A DNA stretch of 46,237 nucleotides from Microcaldota archaeon. GTDB lineage: Archaea > Micrarchaeota > Micrarchaeia > Micrarchaeales > Micrarchaeaceae. The stretch is taken from the NCBI GenBank assembly GCA_021821445.1, contig JAKACK010000007.1, forward strand, positions 1 to 46,237, in the 5' to 3' direction. The notes under the pieces are model-generated. The model saw nothing but the letters and a program-made list of their open reading frames with translations, made no database searches and was not told where the DNA came from. Position numbers and translations under genes: made by a program. Of the stretch, positions 17,528 through 27,149 are shown in pieces. Numbering within the stretch: the first letter of the stretch is position 1; each line of letters opens with the position of its first letter.

Positions 17528-18406
17528 TTATTCTCTTAATTCTGATTTTTTGTCTTTATTTTCCTGTTCATTAGATCTCATATATACTTTTTCTATTTCC
17601 TCTTTATTTTTTAAGTGCTCCCCCATACTGCTTGGATTTATCTTAGATAATAGATCAAGGACTTGAATAAGGTCCTTTTTATGTAAACCCTTTATTAAAA
17701 TTTTCGATGTATATGGACCCATTCTGACTTGTGATAACTTTGATAAATTTTCCGCTTTCCTTTCAAATTTTCCTTTTTTCTTTCTAATCAAATTTTTATA
17801 TTCCTCCGCTTTTTTAGAATTATCACTTTCAAGTTCTTTTTCTAATTTTTCCATATCTTTTATATGATTTTTTGCATCAAAAATCTGAAGATTATCTAAT
17901 ACTTGATAAGTAAGTAATAATTTATGTCTTATTAATCCTTTTTTCTTACTCTTATCAAATGTTGCCACATCTTTCTTAAGTAATGCACTTGCAAATAAAT
18001 TGGCTGATCCTTTTATATATAATTTTGGGTAATCCTCCTTAATCCAATCTGTCATCTTTTTATTATAACTACTTATATCCTCTATATTTTTATTTAATGC
18101 ATCAGTATTTAATGCAATCTGTATATAGCCATCTTTATTTTTCAAATTATTTAAGTCAATTCCACGTTTTGCTATGATAATACGTTCATTTGTAATTATA
18201 ATATTACCCGGTTTAAAACTAGTAGGAGCGAAAGATGTTCTAAAATCACCCCTAAGTACTTCATTTCTCTTAGATACTCGCTTATCATTTTTAAATTTTA
18301 TCTTATTTGAATAGAGTACTGTCTCATCTTTTTTAAGCATATTCTCATTACTTTCTACTTTATCTCCAACTAAAAATTTTTCCATTTTTTTTGTTAAGAA
18401 ACCCAT
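17528..18406 (-). CDS. Unrecognised protein, possible PH-like N-terminal domain
   Basis: About 292 residues. Residues 20-100 include GNIIITNERIIIAKRGIDLNNL, the type of strand-turn-strand seen in bacterial PH/GRAM-like domains (..i.lTnkRli...). The rest is helical with a charged coiled stretch around 180-225 (DMEKLEKELESDNSKKAEEYKNLIRKKKGKFERK) and a Lys/Glu-rich tail. I prefer the ATG at 18406, which has AGTGAT just upstream; ATG 18424 is also open. It is convergent with the surface protein gene, one base between stops. The PH-like reading is tentative. Confidence 0.6.
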   Translation of the reverse strand: MGFLTKKMEKFLVGDKVESNENMLKKDETVLYSNKIKFKNDKRVSKRNEVLRGDFRTSFAPTSFKPGNIIITNERIIIAKRGIDLNNLKNKDGYIQIALNTDALNKNIEDISSYNKKMTDWIKEDYPKLYIKGSANLFASALLKKDVATFDKSKKKGLIRHKLLLTYQVLDNLQIFDAKNHIKDMEKLEKELESDNSKKAEEYKNLIRKKKGKFERKAENLSKLSQVRMGPYTSKILIKGLHKKDLIQVLDLLSKINPSSMGEHLKNKEEIEKVYMRSNEQENKDKKSELRE

Positions 18407-18604
18407 TGTATCACTAAATAACATTAAATTTTATATAATATTTATAACTATGCCTAATATGTATTTTATAATTTCCAAGATGAGCAAAAGTTGTAAAACT
18501 TTATGTTTATTTTCAAATAATATATAAATAATTTTCTAATTTAATATATTTTAAAATTAATCTAATTAATCAGATAGAAAATCTAAATTTTATAAGGTAA
18601 AAAT

Positions 18605-20053
18605 ATGAACTGGTCAAAGGAGGATACAATTTTAGCCGTTATAGTAATAGGTACCCTTATGGCATCTATAGATTCTACTATAGTACTTCTTGCATTTCCA
18701 GCTATGACACAAGCACTACATTCAACAATTGCAAATATAATATGGGTAATATTAATTTACATGATAGTAGTTGCAGTATTCTCAACCCAATTTGGAAGGA
18801 TAGGAGACATATATGGAAGAAGTAAAATGTTCAATTTAGGTTTTATTGTATTTACTATAGCCTCATTTCTTTGTGGTATCGCTCCAACTGTTGTGACCTT
18901 AGTAATATTTAGGGCAGTTCAAGCATTAGGCGGAGCTTTGATAGCTTCCAATAGTAGTGCAATAATAGCAGATACATTTGAAAGGCATAAGATCGGAAGA
19001 GCTTACGGATTTACAGGTATGAGTTGGAATATAGGTGCACTTCTCGGAATACTTCTAGGAGGTATAATAACAACTTATATTGGTTATCGTTACATATTTT
19101 TCATAAATGTACCTATAGGTATAGTTGCTGTGATATTAGGACTCAAATATGTAAAAGATAAAAATAAAACAAACGATAAACTTGATCTTCCAGGTATGGT
19201 TGCATTAGGAGCTGCAATAGCTTTAATATCCTATGCTGGAATAAACTATGCTTCTATTGGATTAACTTCATCAAACGTTCTAATGCTGATACTTGGTATA
19301 ATAGCGATATTTATATTCATAATAATTGATAGAAAAATAAAAGTTCCAACTATAAACTTCACTATGTTCAAAAATAAGATATTTAGGAATGCTTTAATGG
19401 CGTCTCTATTTCAAGGACTTGGGTTTATGGGTGTAACCTTCCTTTTGATAATGTATCTTCAAGGTGTACGTGGATATTCTCCATTAGATGCAGCATTGGT
19501 GCTATTTCCAGGATATTTGGTGAGCGGTATTCTCGCACCTTATATGGGCAGATACTCAGATAAATTCGGAGCTAAATTTATATCAACCATTGGGATAGTG
19601 TTTATGGCACTAGGTGTATTGTTTTATCTCCTCGTTCTTGGTGTTACAACACCTATTTATTACGTTGTAATAGGAACTATAATAACAGGATTTGTAGGTG
19701 CGATGTTCTGGCCTGCCAATAACAGTGCTGTTATGGCAAACGTTCAGGGTCAATTGAGAGGTGCAGCTTCGGGATCATTGAGATTATTTGGAAGTTTAGG
19801 TTTAATAGGAAGCTTTATAATAGCATTTGTAGCAGCAGCTTTAGCTGTACCAAGATATCTCGCATTTGAAATATTTGCAGGAACTTCTAAGGTAATAGGT
19901 GGAATAGGCAAAGGATTCGTAGCTGGGATGCATATGGCTTTTATAGCACTTATTGCAATGTTGATAATTGCTGCTATATTCTCATTTGCAATAGGAGAAG
20001 AAAATAGAAAAGAAGAGTTCAAAAATACTGAAGAAAAAAGTGTAAAAGACTGA
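18605..20053 (+). CDS. MFS drug efflux transporter, 14-TM (EmrB/QacA-like)
   Basis: A 482-residue MFS protein with about 14 TM segments and a short charged C-terminus. Motif A is GRIGDIYGRSKMF after TM2. The TM5 antiporter signature region is YGFTGMSWNIGALLGILLGGIITTYIGYRYIFFINVPIG, very typical of the DHA2 subfamily. TM1 carries the characteristic Asp (MASIDSTIVLLAFPAMTQAL). The expected role is H+-coupled export of toxic compounds. Start supported by AAGGT seven bases upstream of the ATG. It is a separate pump from the one at 10.8-12.4 kb, which has a longer N-terminus. Confidence 0.94.
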   Translation: MNWSKEDTILAVIVIGTLMASIDSTIVLLAFPAMTQALHSTIANIIWVILIYMIVVAVFSTQFGRIGDIYGRSKMFNLGFIVFTIASFLCGIAPTVVTLVIFRAVQALGGALIASNSSAIIADTFERHKIGRAYGFTGMSWNIGALLGILLGGIITTYIGYRYIFFINVPIGIVAVILGLKYVKDKNKTNDKLDLPGMVALGAAIALISYAGINYASIGLTSSNVLMLILGIIAIFIFIIIDRKIKVPTINFTMFKNKIFRNALMASLFQGLGFMGVTFLLIMYLQGVRGYSPLDAALVLFPGYLVSGILAPYMGRYSDKFGAKFISTIGIVFMALGVLFYLLVLGVTTPIYYVVIGTIITGFVGAMFWPANNSAVMANVQGQLRGAASGSLRLFGSLGLIGSFIIAFVAAALAVPRYLAFEIFAGTSKVIGGIGKGFVAGMHMAFIALIAMLIIAAIFSFAIGEENRKEEFKNTEEKSVKD

Positions 20054-20074
20054 ATATCCAGATAAATATCCTAA

Positions 20075-20764
20075 TTACCTTCTATTTTCTATCTTATTTA
20101 ATTTATTGTATATTACTCTATATATCTCCATTTTAAGTTTTTTATTATACTCTTTTGTTGCTTTGATCCACGGATCATCCTCAATAATTGAATCGAGAAT
20201 AGAATTGACTCTATCTGTATTCTTTTCTGTTAAATTCCACTTTTTCACAATTGCTTCTGCTACTTTTGTTATATAAAAATATTTTTTCCAACCTTCTTTA
20301 GTTAACAAGAATTCTTTCTCGTTATTATTATAATCATCTAAGATTTTTTTATAAAATTCAATATTTGATTTTGTAGTGATTTCAAAATTTTGAATATCAT
20401 TATTTTTTCTTAAAATATCCTTTAACACATCTGATTTACTTTTACCAGTATTACGTGACTCTATCTTTATAGCCTTCCATAATAACTCATCCTTAATGTA
20501 TATCGTTTGATCTAAATGAGTGTGGTCTTTTATAAAAGAAGGTATATTTTTAAGCTTAGGTTTTGCTAAATCCTTATAAGGTTTGTTGTTTATCCCCTTC
20601 ATAATATTTTTAATGTCCTTATCCTCTCTTAAAATAGGCATCACAAAATGAAAATTTGCCATAGCTTTGTTATAAGATATTATATCAATTGCCCGTAATA
20701 ATTTTTTATCATTTAAATGTACTTTATGAGTTTTCTCTTTTTTTGTTGTATCCATATAATCCAT
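20075..20764 (-). CDS. Ribbon-helix-helix domain protein, otherwise unrecognised
   Basis: About 229 residues. The centre (about residues 85-120, THLDQTIYIKDELLWKAIKIESRNTGKSKSDVLKDILRKN) fits a ribbon-helix-helix DNA-binding domain: a beta strand followed by two helices separated by a Gly-Lys-Ser turn. The N-terminal segment (HKVHLNDKKLLRAIDIISYNKAMANF) could be a second, degenerate copy. The C-terminal 100 residues are charged helix. This suggests a DNA-binding regulator, possibly antitoxin-like, but no toxin gene is adjacent. Alternative starts are TTG 20779 and ATG 20755. It is convergent with the MFS gene. Confidence 0.6.
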   Translation of the reverse strand: MDYMDTTKKEKTHKVHLNDKKLLRAIDIISYNKAMANFHFVMPILREDKDIKNIMKGINNKPYKDLAKPKLKNIPSFIKDHTHLDQTIYIKDELLWKAIKIESRNTGKSKSDVLKDILRKNNDIQNFEITTKSNIEFYKKILDDYNNNEKEFLLTKEGWKKYFYITKVAEAIVKKWNLTEKNTDRVNSILDSIIEDDPWIKATKEYNKKLKMEIYRVIYNKLNKIENRR

Positions 20765-20950
20765 TAAAGACTTTATCAAATAACTTTAAAATAATATCCT
20801 TTTTATGCATTAATAAATAAATTAATTTTTAATTCTATAAAATTAAAATAGTTACAAATCCAAAGATAAATAGTTATAACAATAGAGAGGTCTAAAAAGT
20901 AAGGTTAGCCATTAATAAAACAAAAATAAAAATTAATTTGTAAGTAAAAA

Positions 20951-21673
<723 letters not shown>

Positions 21674-21802
21674 AATCTCACCACAACACTATTTAATTTG
21701 GCTTATTTAAATACGTTGTAAACAAAAAATTATTTTTATAAAATAATGAAATTATGAAGTAAAGATACGAAACGATAATAGATTAAAAAATCAAATATAA
21801 TT

Positions 21803-22183
21803 TTAGGAGTCTTCTAAATTGATATCCTTATCATTATTATCTATAAATTTTTCCTCCTTCTCTACTAGTTTTATCTTGTTTATTAATTCTAAATCCTTTA
21901 ATATTATCTGATTTAAAAATTGATTTATATTAATTTTATTTAAGGCTGCTTTTTTCTCTATTGTCCTATAAGCTGTTTTATCTATTTTTAATTGTATCTC
22001 TTTAAAATTTTTGCATTTATCAAATGAATTTTTAACAATTCTATTGGGTTTATTGATATATTTTTTTAGGATACGATTTACATAATCATTTATATTTGTG
22101 TATTTTTCATCAGATATTAACTCTAATGCATCATATATTTTAATAGGTACAATTATTTTTAATTTCATTTTTTCTATAAACAC
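21803..22183 (-). CDS. Tandem ribbon-helix-helix protein
   Basis: A 126-residue protein that appears to contain two ribbon-helix-helix units in one chain. The first is at about residues 7-45 (KLKIIVPIKIYDALELISDEKYTNINDYVNRILKKYI). The second is at about 60-100 (FKEIQLKIDKTAYRTIEKKAALNKININQFLNQIILKDL). RHH proteins normally dimerise to make one DNA-binding ribbon, so a fused pair could act as a single-chain dimer. The acidic tail (EEKFIDNNDKDINLEDS) is disordered-looking. The GTG start is supported by AGTGAT seven bases upstream; ATG 22168 is the alternative. No toxin lies adjacent. Confidence 0.62.
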   Translation of the reverse strand: MFIEKMKLKIIVPIKIYDALELISDEKYTNINDYVNRILKKYINKPNRIVKNSFDKCKNFKEIQLKIDKTAYRTIEKKAALNKININQFLNQIILKDLELINKIKLVEKEEKFIDNNDKDINLEDS

Positions 22184-22392
22184 TATTTTATCACTAAATA
22201 TTAATTTTTAAATAAATTAATATAAATAAGTATTTATTTTAGATTTTATATATCCATATATAGATTAAATAAAAAATCTATACCTCCCTAACAATCTGCA
22301 ATTTATATAGAATTAATTAGGTATCTTAAATTAACCTATGTTTTAGAAATGCTTAAATATTAAAAAAGAGTTAATTATTAATAGATGTTCAA

Positions 22393-23346
22393 ATGCCTAA
22401 AACTAAAAGTATAGATAAAGATAATCAATTATACAATATTTTTAATGCTACAGGCGATGAAATTTTTAATATGACTATAGCATCTAATTTTAAATTTAAC
22501 AAATCTAGTGTAGAGGATATAAAAAATTTAGCACTTAACGATTTTAATAGAATAATGAATGTTGTGACAGATGGAAAATGGCATAATTTAAAATCAAAAC
22601 ATTATGAACTAAGATTAGGTAAACTCCAATACGGTCAAACAGGATTATATTATAAATTTAAAGAACATTTTTATCAAAGAAAAAATACTAATAAAATTAT
22701 TTTAGATATAGAAAATATAAAAAACGGAAAAGGATCAATTTATGGACAATCAGGAAAAGTTAATCCAAATCAAATGTCAAATGATCTTGTTATTGATACT
22801 TATACAACCTTAATGCATGAAATTTTCCATTCTATTGAAGAGAATAAATTTAAAATACACAGAAAGGAAAAGAAACTTCTGCGTGGAGGTAATACAGACA
22901 TATTTTCGGAGGGGGCAGGCAGGTTTATAGAAGTTTATATAAGATCTATTTTAGAAATTAAAAATCCAAATCATAATAATTGGAAAGATTTGACTAAAGA
23001 TGAATTTCTTAAAAATTTTATAAATTTCGATATTTCTAAAATAGTTAACCAAATTCCGGATAAAAGCAATTCAAATTTTAGACCTAAAGATGTATATAGG
23101 GACATAAAATCTAAAATATCTAACTTAAGCCCATATGATCAGGGGTTATTCCTTTTTTCAATTAATTATATTGATAGTGAGAGTTTTTCAGATACTCTAA
23201 AGAAAATATATAGATTTGGTCGCAAACATAAAACATCTAGACGTTACTTATATAAAAAATTTCTTAAAGAGAATATTAAGTCCAATTATAATAATATTAT
23301 TAAATTTAGAGACGAAGTTCAAAATTCAATTAAAAACAATCCATAA
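22393..23346 (+). CDS. Putative zinc-dependent metallopeptidase (HExxH, zincin-like)
   Basis: A 317-residue protein that I do not recognise as a whole. It contains TLMHEIFHSIEEN (His142, Glu143, His146), a good zincin HExxH placed on a predicted helix. It is followed about 26 residues later by DIFSEGAGRFIEVYIRS, where Glu173 or Glu180 could be the third zinc ligand, as in gluzincins. The C-terminal 60 residues are basic and helical (KIYRFGRKHKTSRRYLYKKFLKENIK). No signal peptide or TM segment, so it would be cytoplasmic. HExxH alone occurs by chance, but the context (hydrophobic residue before, downstream Glu-Gly-x-Gly) strengthens the call. The next gene follows in the same direction after about 115 bp. 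Confidence 0.6.
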   Translation: MPKTKSIDKDNQLYNIFNATGDEIFNMTIASNFKFNKSSVEDIKNLALNDFNRIMNVVTDGKWHNLKSKHYELRLGKLQYGQTGLYYKFKEHFYQRKNTNKIILDIENIKNGKGSIYGQSGKVNPNQMSNDLVIDTYTTLMHEIFHSIEENKFKIHRKEKKLLRGGNTDIFSEGAGRFIEVYIRSILEIKNPNHNNWKDLTKDEFLKNFINFDISKIVNQIPDKSNSNFRPKDVYRDIKSKISNLSPYDQGLFLFSINYIDSESFSDTLKKIYRFGRKHKTSRRYLYKKFLKENIKSNYNNIIKFRDEVQNSIKNNP

Positions 23347-23462
23347 TCTTAAATTATATATAAGATTTTCAGTAGTTAGTTTTTATAAAGAATAAAAAAT
23401 AAGCGATATTTATTATAAAATCAAATTAGTCAATATTTTTATTTATTTATGTGTCAATTGAT

Positions 23463-24584
23463 ATGATGACTTCAAAAACATTAGATAATTCAAAATTAGT
23501 ATCTTATGATATCTTATTTGAAACTTTATCTGAGGATAAAGAAGAATTTTTTAGTAAAAAAATTTATAAGTTAGCTTGTGATTTAAAGAATATGCTATAT
23601 CTAAAATCAAAAGATAATGGTGTAAATATTTATGACGGACTTTATTTTCCTAATATAATTGATGGAAAGGAGGTATTGCTACCATTTAGAATAGAAGAGC
23701 ATAAGGACAAGCTTGTATTTGACTTTGAAGATGTAAATTTTGGATATTTTGTAATAAACAATTATGAAAAAGAACAAAGGAATAATAATGAAAAAGTTAT
23801 AGAACTATTACTCAAATCATCAAAAGATCTTATGGAGCAATTAAGATGCATGAATAAAAATGAGATATATGCTAATCTAAATAAAAATGTACCTTACTCG
23901 TTTAGAAGGGGGTATACAAAGTCTAAGTATATTATAGAAAATCAAAAAGGTATTAATGAAGCAAAAAAAATTTATTTAGATTATAAGAAATTTTGTAATA
24001 ATGCAAAAGGAATTAAAGAAATATCATTGTATGATTATCTAAATACTGCATACTTATGTTATAAAAGTTTCTTTGATAAAAAAGAGGTTAACAATTTATC
24101 AAAATTGGAAGCTTATAAGAATCACGCTGATTTTAGAGATGGTGGTATGTTAGATCTTAATAAAAACCAATATAGCAAAAAAGCTTTTAAAGATTGGTAT
24201 TATTCAGATAAATGGAGTGGATCTCATCCTTTTGAGATAATCTCAGGTTATAATTCCTACATCTTACTTTTATATCCCCCAACAAAAGAGTCACCAAAAT
24301 ATCAAATTTCCCTAAATATGAATTATAAGATTTATTATTCAAAGTATTTATATTTAGCTAAAATGCTTATTGAAGAAAAGATTCCTTTTAAAGCATATGG
24401 ATTAGATCAGATTGCTAAATACCTTTCAGGAGAGATAAGAATACAGGTAAATAGAAATAAAGAAAATTCAATAGAGTTTCCATATTTCTATAATGAAAAG
24501 AAAGATAACGAATTATTCAAAAACATACATTGGGAAAAACTTAAAATACCTAATTTCAAAAGAGATAGTATGTTAAGAAAATGA
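23463..24584 (+). CDS. Unrecognised protein with a HADFRDGG...SHPFEI motif
   Basis: About 373 residues. The N-terminal half is mixed alpha/beta with a helical stretch. The second half (about residues 220-360) has a striking conserved-looking block: NHADFRDGGMLDLNKNQYSKKAFKDWYYSDKWSGSHPFEIISGYNSYILLLYP. It gives the impression of an active site or structured loop region; I have seen similar H-A-D...G-G...HP-x-E-I arrangements in unannotated bacterial proteins but cannot name the family. No membrane segments. An in-frame GTG at 23451 would add four residues. It is same-strand with the zincin-like gene upstream. Confidence 0.6.
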   Translation: MMTSKTLDNSKLVSYDILFETLSEDKEEFFSKKIYKLACDLKNMLYLKSKDNGVNIYDGLYFPNIIDGKEVLLPFRIEEHKDKLVFDFEDVNFGYFVINNYEKEQRNNNEKVIELLLKSSKDLMEQLRCMNKNEIYANLNKNVPYSFRRGYTKSKYIIENQKGINEAKKIYLDYKKFCNNAKGIKEISLYDYLNTAYLCYKSFFDKKEVNNLSKLEAYKNHADFRDGGMLDLNKNQYSKKAFKDWYYSDKWSGSHPFEIISGYNSYILLLYPPTKESPKYQISLNMNYKIYYSKYLYLAKMLIEEKIPFKAYGLDQIAKYLSGEIRIQVNRNKENSIEFPYFYNEKKDNELFKNIHWEKLKIPNFKRDSMLRK

Positions 24585-24744
24585 ATTATTATTCACATTT
24601 AATTTATTAGAAATTATATTAAGGAATCTAATTCATTTGATTTTTAAATATACAAGTTCCTTATATCCATACAAATTATTTAAAAATAGCAGGGTTATTT
24701 TAAAATGAATTTAAATAATATAATGGTTATATATTAATGTTATC

Positions 24745-26016
24745 ATGGCCAAAGAAAAATTTTTCAATAGAGATATAGAAAATAAAATTCTTCAATTCCT
24801 AGATAGACCTGAGATTATAATTATAAGAGGACCAAGGCAATCTGGAAAAACAAGATTAATGAAATTAATTTCAGAAAATATAAATGAGAAAAAGGAATTT
24901 ATAAATTTTGATATACCAAGTAATAGAAATAATATTTCAGAATCTCCTATAGATTATATAAATCGAATTATAAATAATAAAAATAGTGACAAAATAACTC
25001 TTTTTCTTGATGAAGTGCAGAGGCTTGATAATGCTGGTGAAATATTAAAGATTATATATGATACTTTTAAGGGAAAAGTTAAAATATTTGCATCAGGATC
25101 TTCATCTCTTGAGATACGGCAGAAGATGCTCGGATTTTTAGTCGGAAGAGCTATAATATTTGATCTTTATACATTTAGTTTTGGAGAATTCATCCGTTCA
25201 AAAGATAATGGTTTATACAGCATATTTAAGGAAAGAAATAATTCATTAATAAATCTAATTGAGAAAGGTGAAGAGCCATTGCATACTGCGCTTTCAGAAG
25301 ATTTTCTTAAACTTTGGAAGGAGTATATCGTATATGGTGGATACCCCGAGATTGTAAAAGCAGATAATTTTGATATAAAAAAATCTTTGCTTTTAAATTT
25401 GGTAAACCTATATATAGAGAAAGACATAATATCCTTTTTCAAAATAGAAGATACAAAAGAATTTGAGAATTTTTTAAGGATCCTTTCTTTTAATGATTCA
25501 CAAATGCTTACAATCTCCAATGTGGCTAATGATTCGGGAATTAGTTTTTATAAAGCGGATTCATATTTAGGAATAATAGAAAATACTTATATTGCAAGCA
25601 GAGTTTATCCTTACTACAGCAGTATTTCCAGTTCAATAAAGAAAACACCAAAAGTATACTTTTTCGATCTCGGCTTAAGAAATGCCATACTTGATAATTT
25701 ATTGCCTTATGAAAATAGGGGTGATATCGGAAAGTTGGCTGAAAATTTTGTTTTTAGTGAGTTGATAAGATTAAGAAAAAAGGTTAAGTATTGGAGGACA
25801 AAGTCAGGAGCGGAAATGGATTTTATAATAGAAGAAAATAATGAAATAATACCAATAGAAGTAAAAATTGGAGGTTCTAAAGCAATTGGAAAAAGCTTCT
25901 ACAGTTTTCTAGAAACTTACAAACCTAAGAGGGCAATTGTTATAACCCTAAATGAATTTTCAAAAAATAAAATTAATAATACAGATATATATTATATTCC
26001 AATTTTTTATCTGTAA
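24745..26016 (+). CDS. AAA_14/DUF4143 ATPase
   Basis: A 423-residue P-loop ATPase. Walker A is GPRQSGKT (residues 29-36) and Walker B is ITLFLDEVQRL (Asp89-Glu90). A sensor-like FASGSSSLEIR follows. The C-terminal DUF4143 part contains ENFVFSELIRLRKKVKYWRTKSGAEMDFIIEENNEIIPIEVKIG, whose E..D...EVK pattern resembles a PD-(D/E)xK nuclease fold. This family is abundant in archaea, often in many copies; its role is not established and mobile-element or defence links have been suggested. A second, divergent member lies at 41.2-42.4 kb. ATG start; the gene stands alone. Confidence 0.88.
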   Translation: MAKEKFFNRDIENKILQFLDRPEIIIIRGPRQSGKTRLMKLISENINEKKEFINFDIPSNRNNISESPIDYINRIINNKNSDKITLFLDEVQRLDNAGEILKIIYDTFKGKVKIFASGSSSLEIRQKMLGFLVGRAIIFDLYTFSFGEFIRSKDNGLYSIFKERNNSLINLIEKGEEPLHTALSEDFLKLWKEYIVYGGYPEIVKADNFDIKKSLLLNLVNLYIEKDIISFFKIEDTKEFENFLRILSFNDSQMLTISNVANDSGISFYKADSYLGIIENTYIASRVYPYYSSISSSIKKTPKVYFFDLGLRNAILDNLLPYENRGDIGKLAENFVFSELIRLRKKVKYWRTKSGAEMDFIIEENNEIIPIEVKIGGSKAIGKSFYSFLETYKPKRAIVITLNEFSKNKINNTDIYYIPIFYL

Positions 26017-26046
26017 AGCCAATTTAAAATTTTAAATAAAAATTAA

Positions 26047-26364
26047 TTATAATACCAAGTATTCATAATTTTCATGCTTCTTTTTTATTATCTCTTTTAA
26101 GCTAGCAGGTACATATATTACCCCTTCTGCGAGTTCATCTTCATTTATATTACGAGCTTTCATTGAAGTACCACATGCAACCACTTTTATCTTTTTGTTT
26201 TCAAGTAATGGTTTAATACGATTCTTTTCTACAACTGCAGATATTCCACCATTCAAGTATACTACTTCTACCTCTTCTGTTTCATCCATCTCAGAAAGAT
26301 GTTGTGCTGCTATTAATGACATTGCAATTTTTTCTTCAGAATCCACACTTAACAATATTTTCAT
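26047..26364 (-). CDS. DsrE/DsrF-like small sulfur-relay-fold protein
   Basis: About 105 residues with the DsrE-like alpha/beta fold: MKILLSVDSEEKIAMSLIAAQHL, EVEVVYLNGGISAVVE and KIKVVACGTSMKARNI, with the conserved Cys (Cys64 from this start) at the position of the active Cys in DsrE/TusD proteins. C-terminal GVIYVPASLKEIIKKKHENYEYLVL completes the fold. Known members carry persulfide sulfur or act in unknown redox roles. I prefer ATG 26364, which has GTGGT upstream; GTG 26373 is also open. Cysteine desulfurase SufS at 31-32 kb is a possible sulfur source (inference). The gene is convergent with the DUF4143 ATPase. Confidence 0.8.
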   Translation of the reverse strand: MKILLSVDSEEKIAMSLIAAQHLSEMDETEEVEVVYLNGGISAVVEKNRIKPLLENKKIKVVACGTSMKARNINEDELAEGVIYVPASLKEIIKKKHENYEYLVL

Positions 26365-26643
26365 GTTTACCACACTATTAATTGTTTATACATATATAAA
26401 TAGGTAAACCCATGAAAATTTTACAAAAATATAATATTTTTATAAAATTAGATGATTTAAATTTTATTAGTATTCTAAGGATATTATTTAAATTTATAAA
26501 GGTAATACGTAATTCTTTGAAAAATGTTTTAAAAAAGATAAATTTTATATAAAAATAAATTATAAATTTTACATGACATTATTATTTTTATCAATGTGAA
26601 TAAGGGGAGTCGTACCAAATTTTTGTGCTACTATATTACGTAT

Positions 26644-27003
26644 TTAGGATTCAAATTTTTGTCTTGGAAGTTCATAACCTCCTCCTATTGTTTCAAACTT
26701 TAACCAGCTAGCTTTATGATCATTAGCCGAAACGATTTTGAGTGTAAGCACACTTGCTATTATATCGATTCCAGATTTATAAGAATAATTAATTGTTTTG
26801 CTAGTAACATCAGAACTTTTCATATTTATATCTTTTATATTATTACCGATCATATTAGATAAAACCCCACTAACTCCATTAAGCCCTACCGAATTTTGTA
26901 AACTCTGGTAACCCTCATTTGTAAGAAAAGTAAAAACCTCATCAGGAGTTGCAGTTATCGCTGGACCCACTACATTATTCTTCAAATTTGATAAAAATCC
27001 CAT
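26644..27003 (-). CDS. Small unrecognised protein (119 aa)
   Basis: A 119-residue protein with Gly/Ser/Asn-rich, moderately hydrophobic stretches (VGLNGVSGVLSNMIGNNI; GIDIIASVLTLKIVSA) and no clear TM helix. The ATG is well supported by AGAGGTAATAAA upstream. The frame stays open for 24 more codons after the TAA (26572-26643 on the minus strand) in fairly protein-like sequence, so the stop may be a recent nonsense change. Function unknown. Confidence 0.58.
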   Translation of the reverse strand: MGFLSNLKNNVVGPAITATPDEVFTFLTNEGYQSLQNSVGLNGVSGVLSNMIGNNIKDINMKSSDVTSKTINYSYKSGIDIIASVLTLKIVSANDHKASWLKFETIGGGYELPRQKFES

Positions 27004-27149
27004 TTTATTACCTCTATAAATTTATAAATAAAATTTATAATCTTTACTATATATTAATCTGAGTATACAAATTAGATTTTACTAAATATGTCAAATTATA
27101 ATTTATTCCTAAATAGTTTAAAAGAAAATTCATAATAAAAATAGAATAA

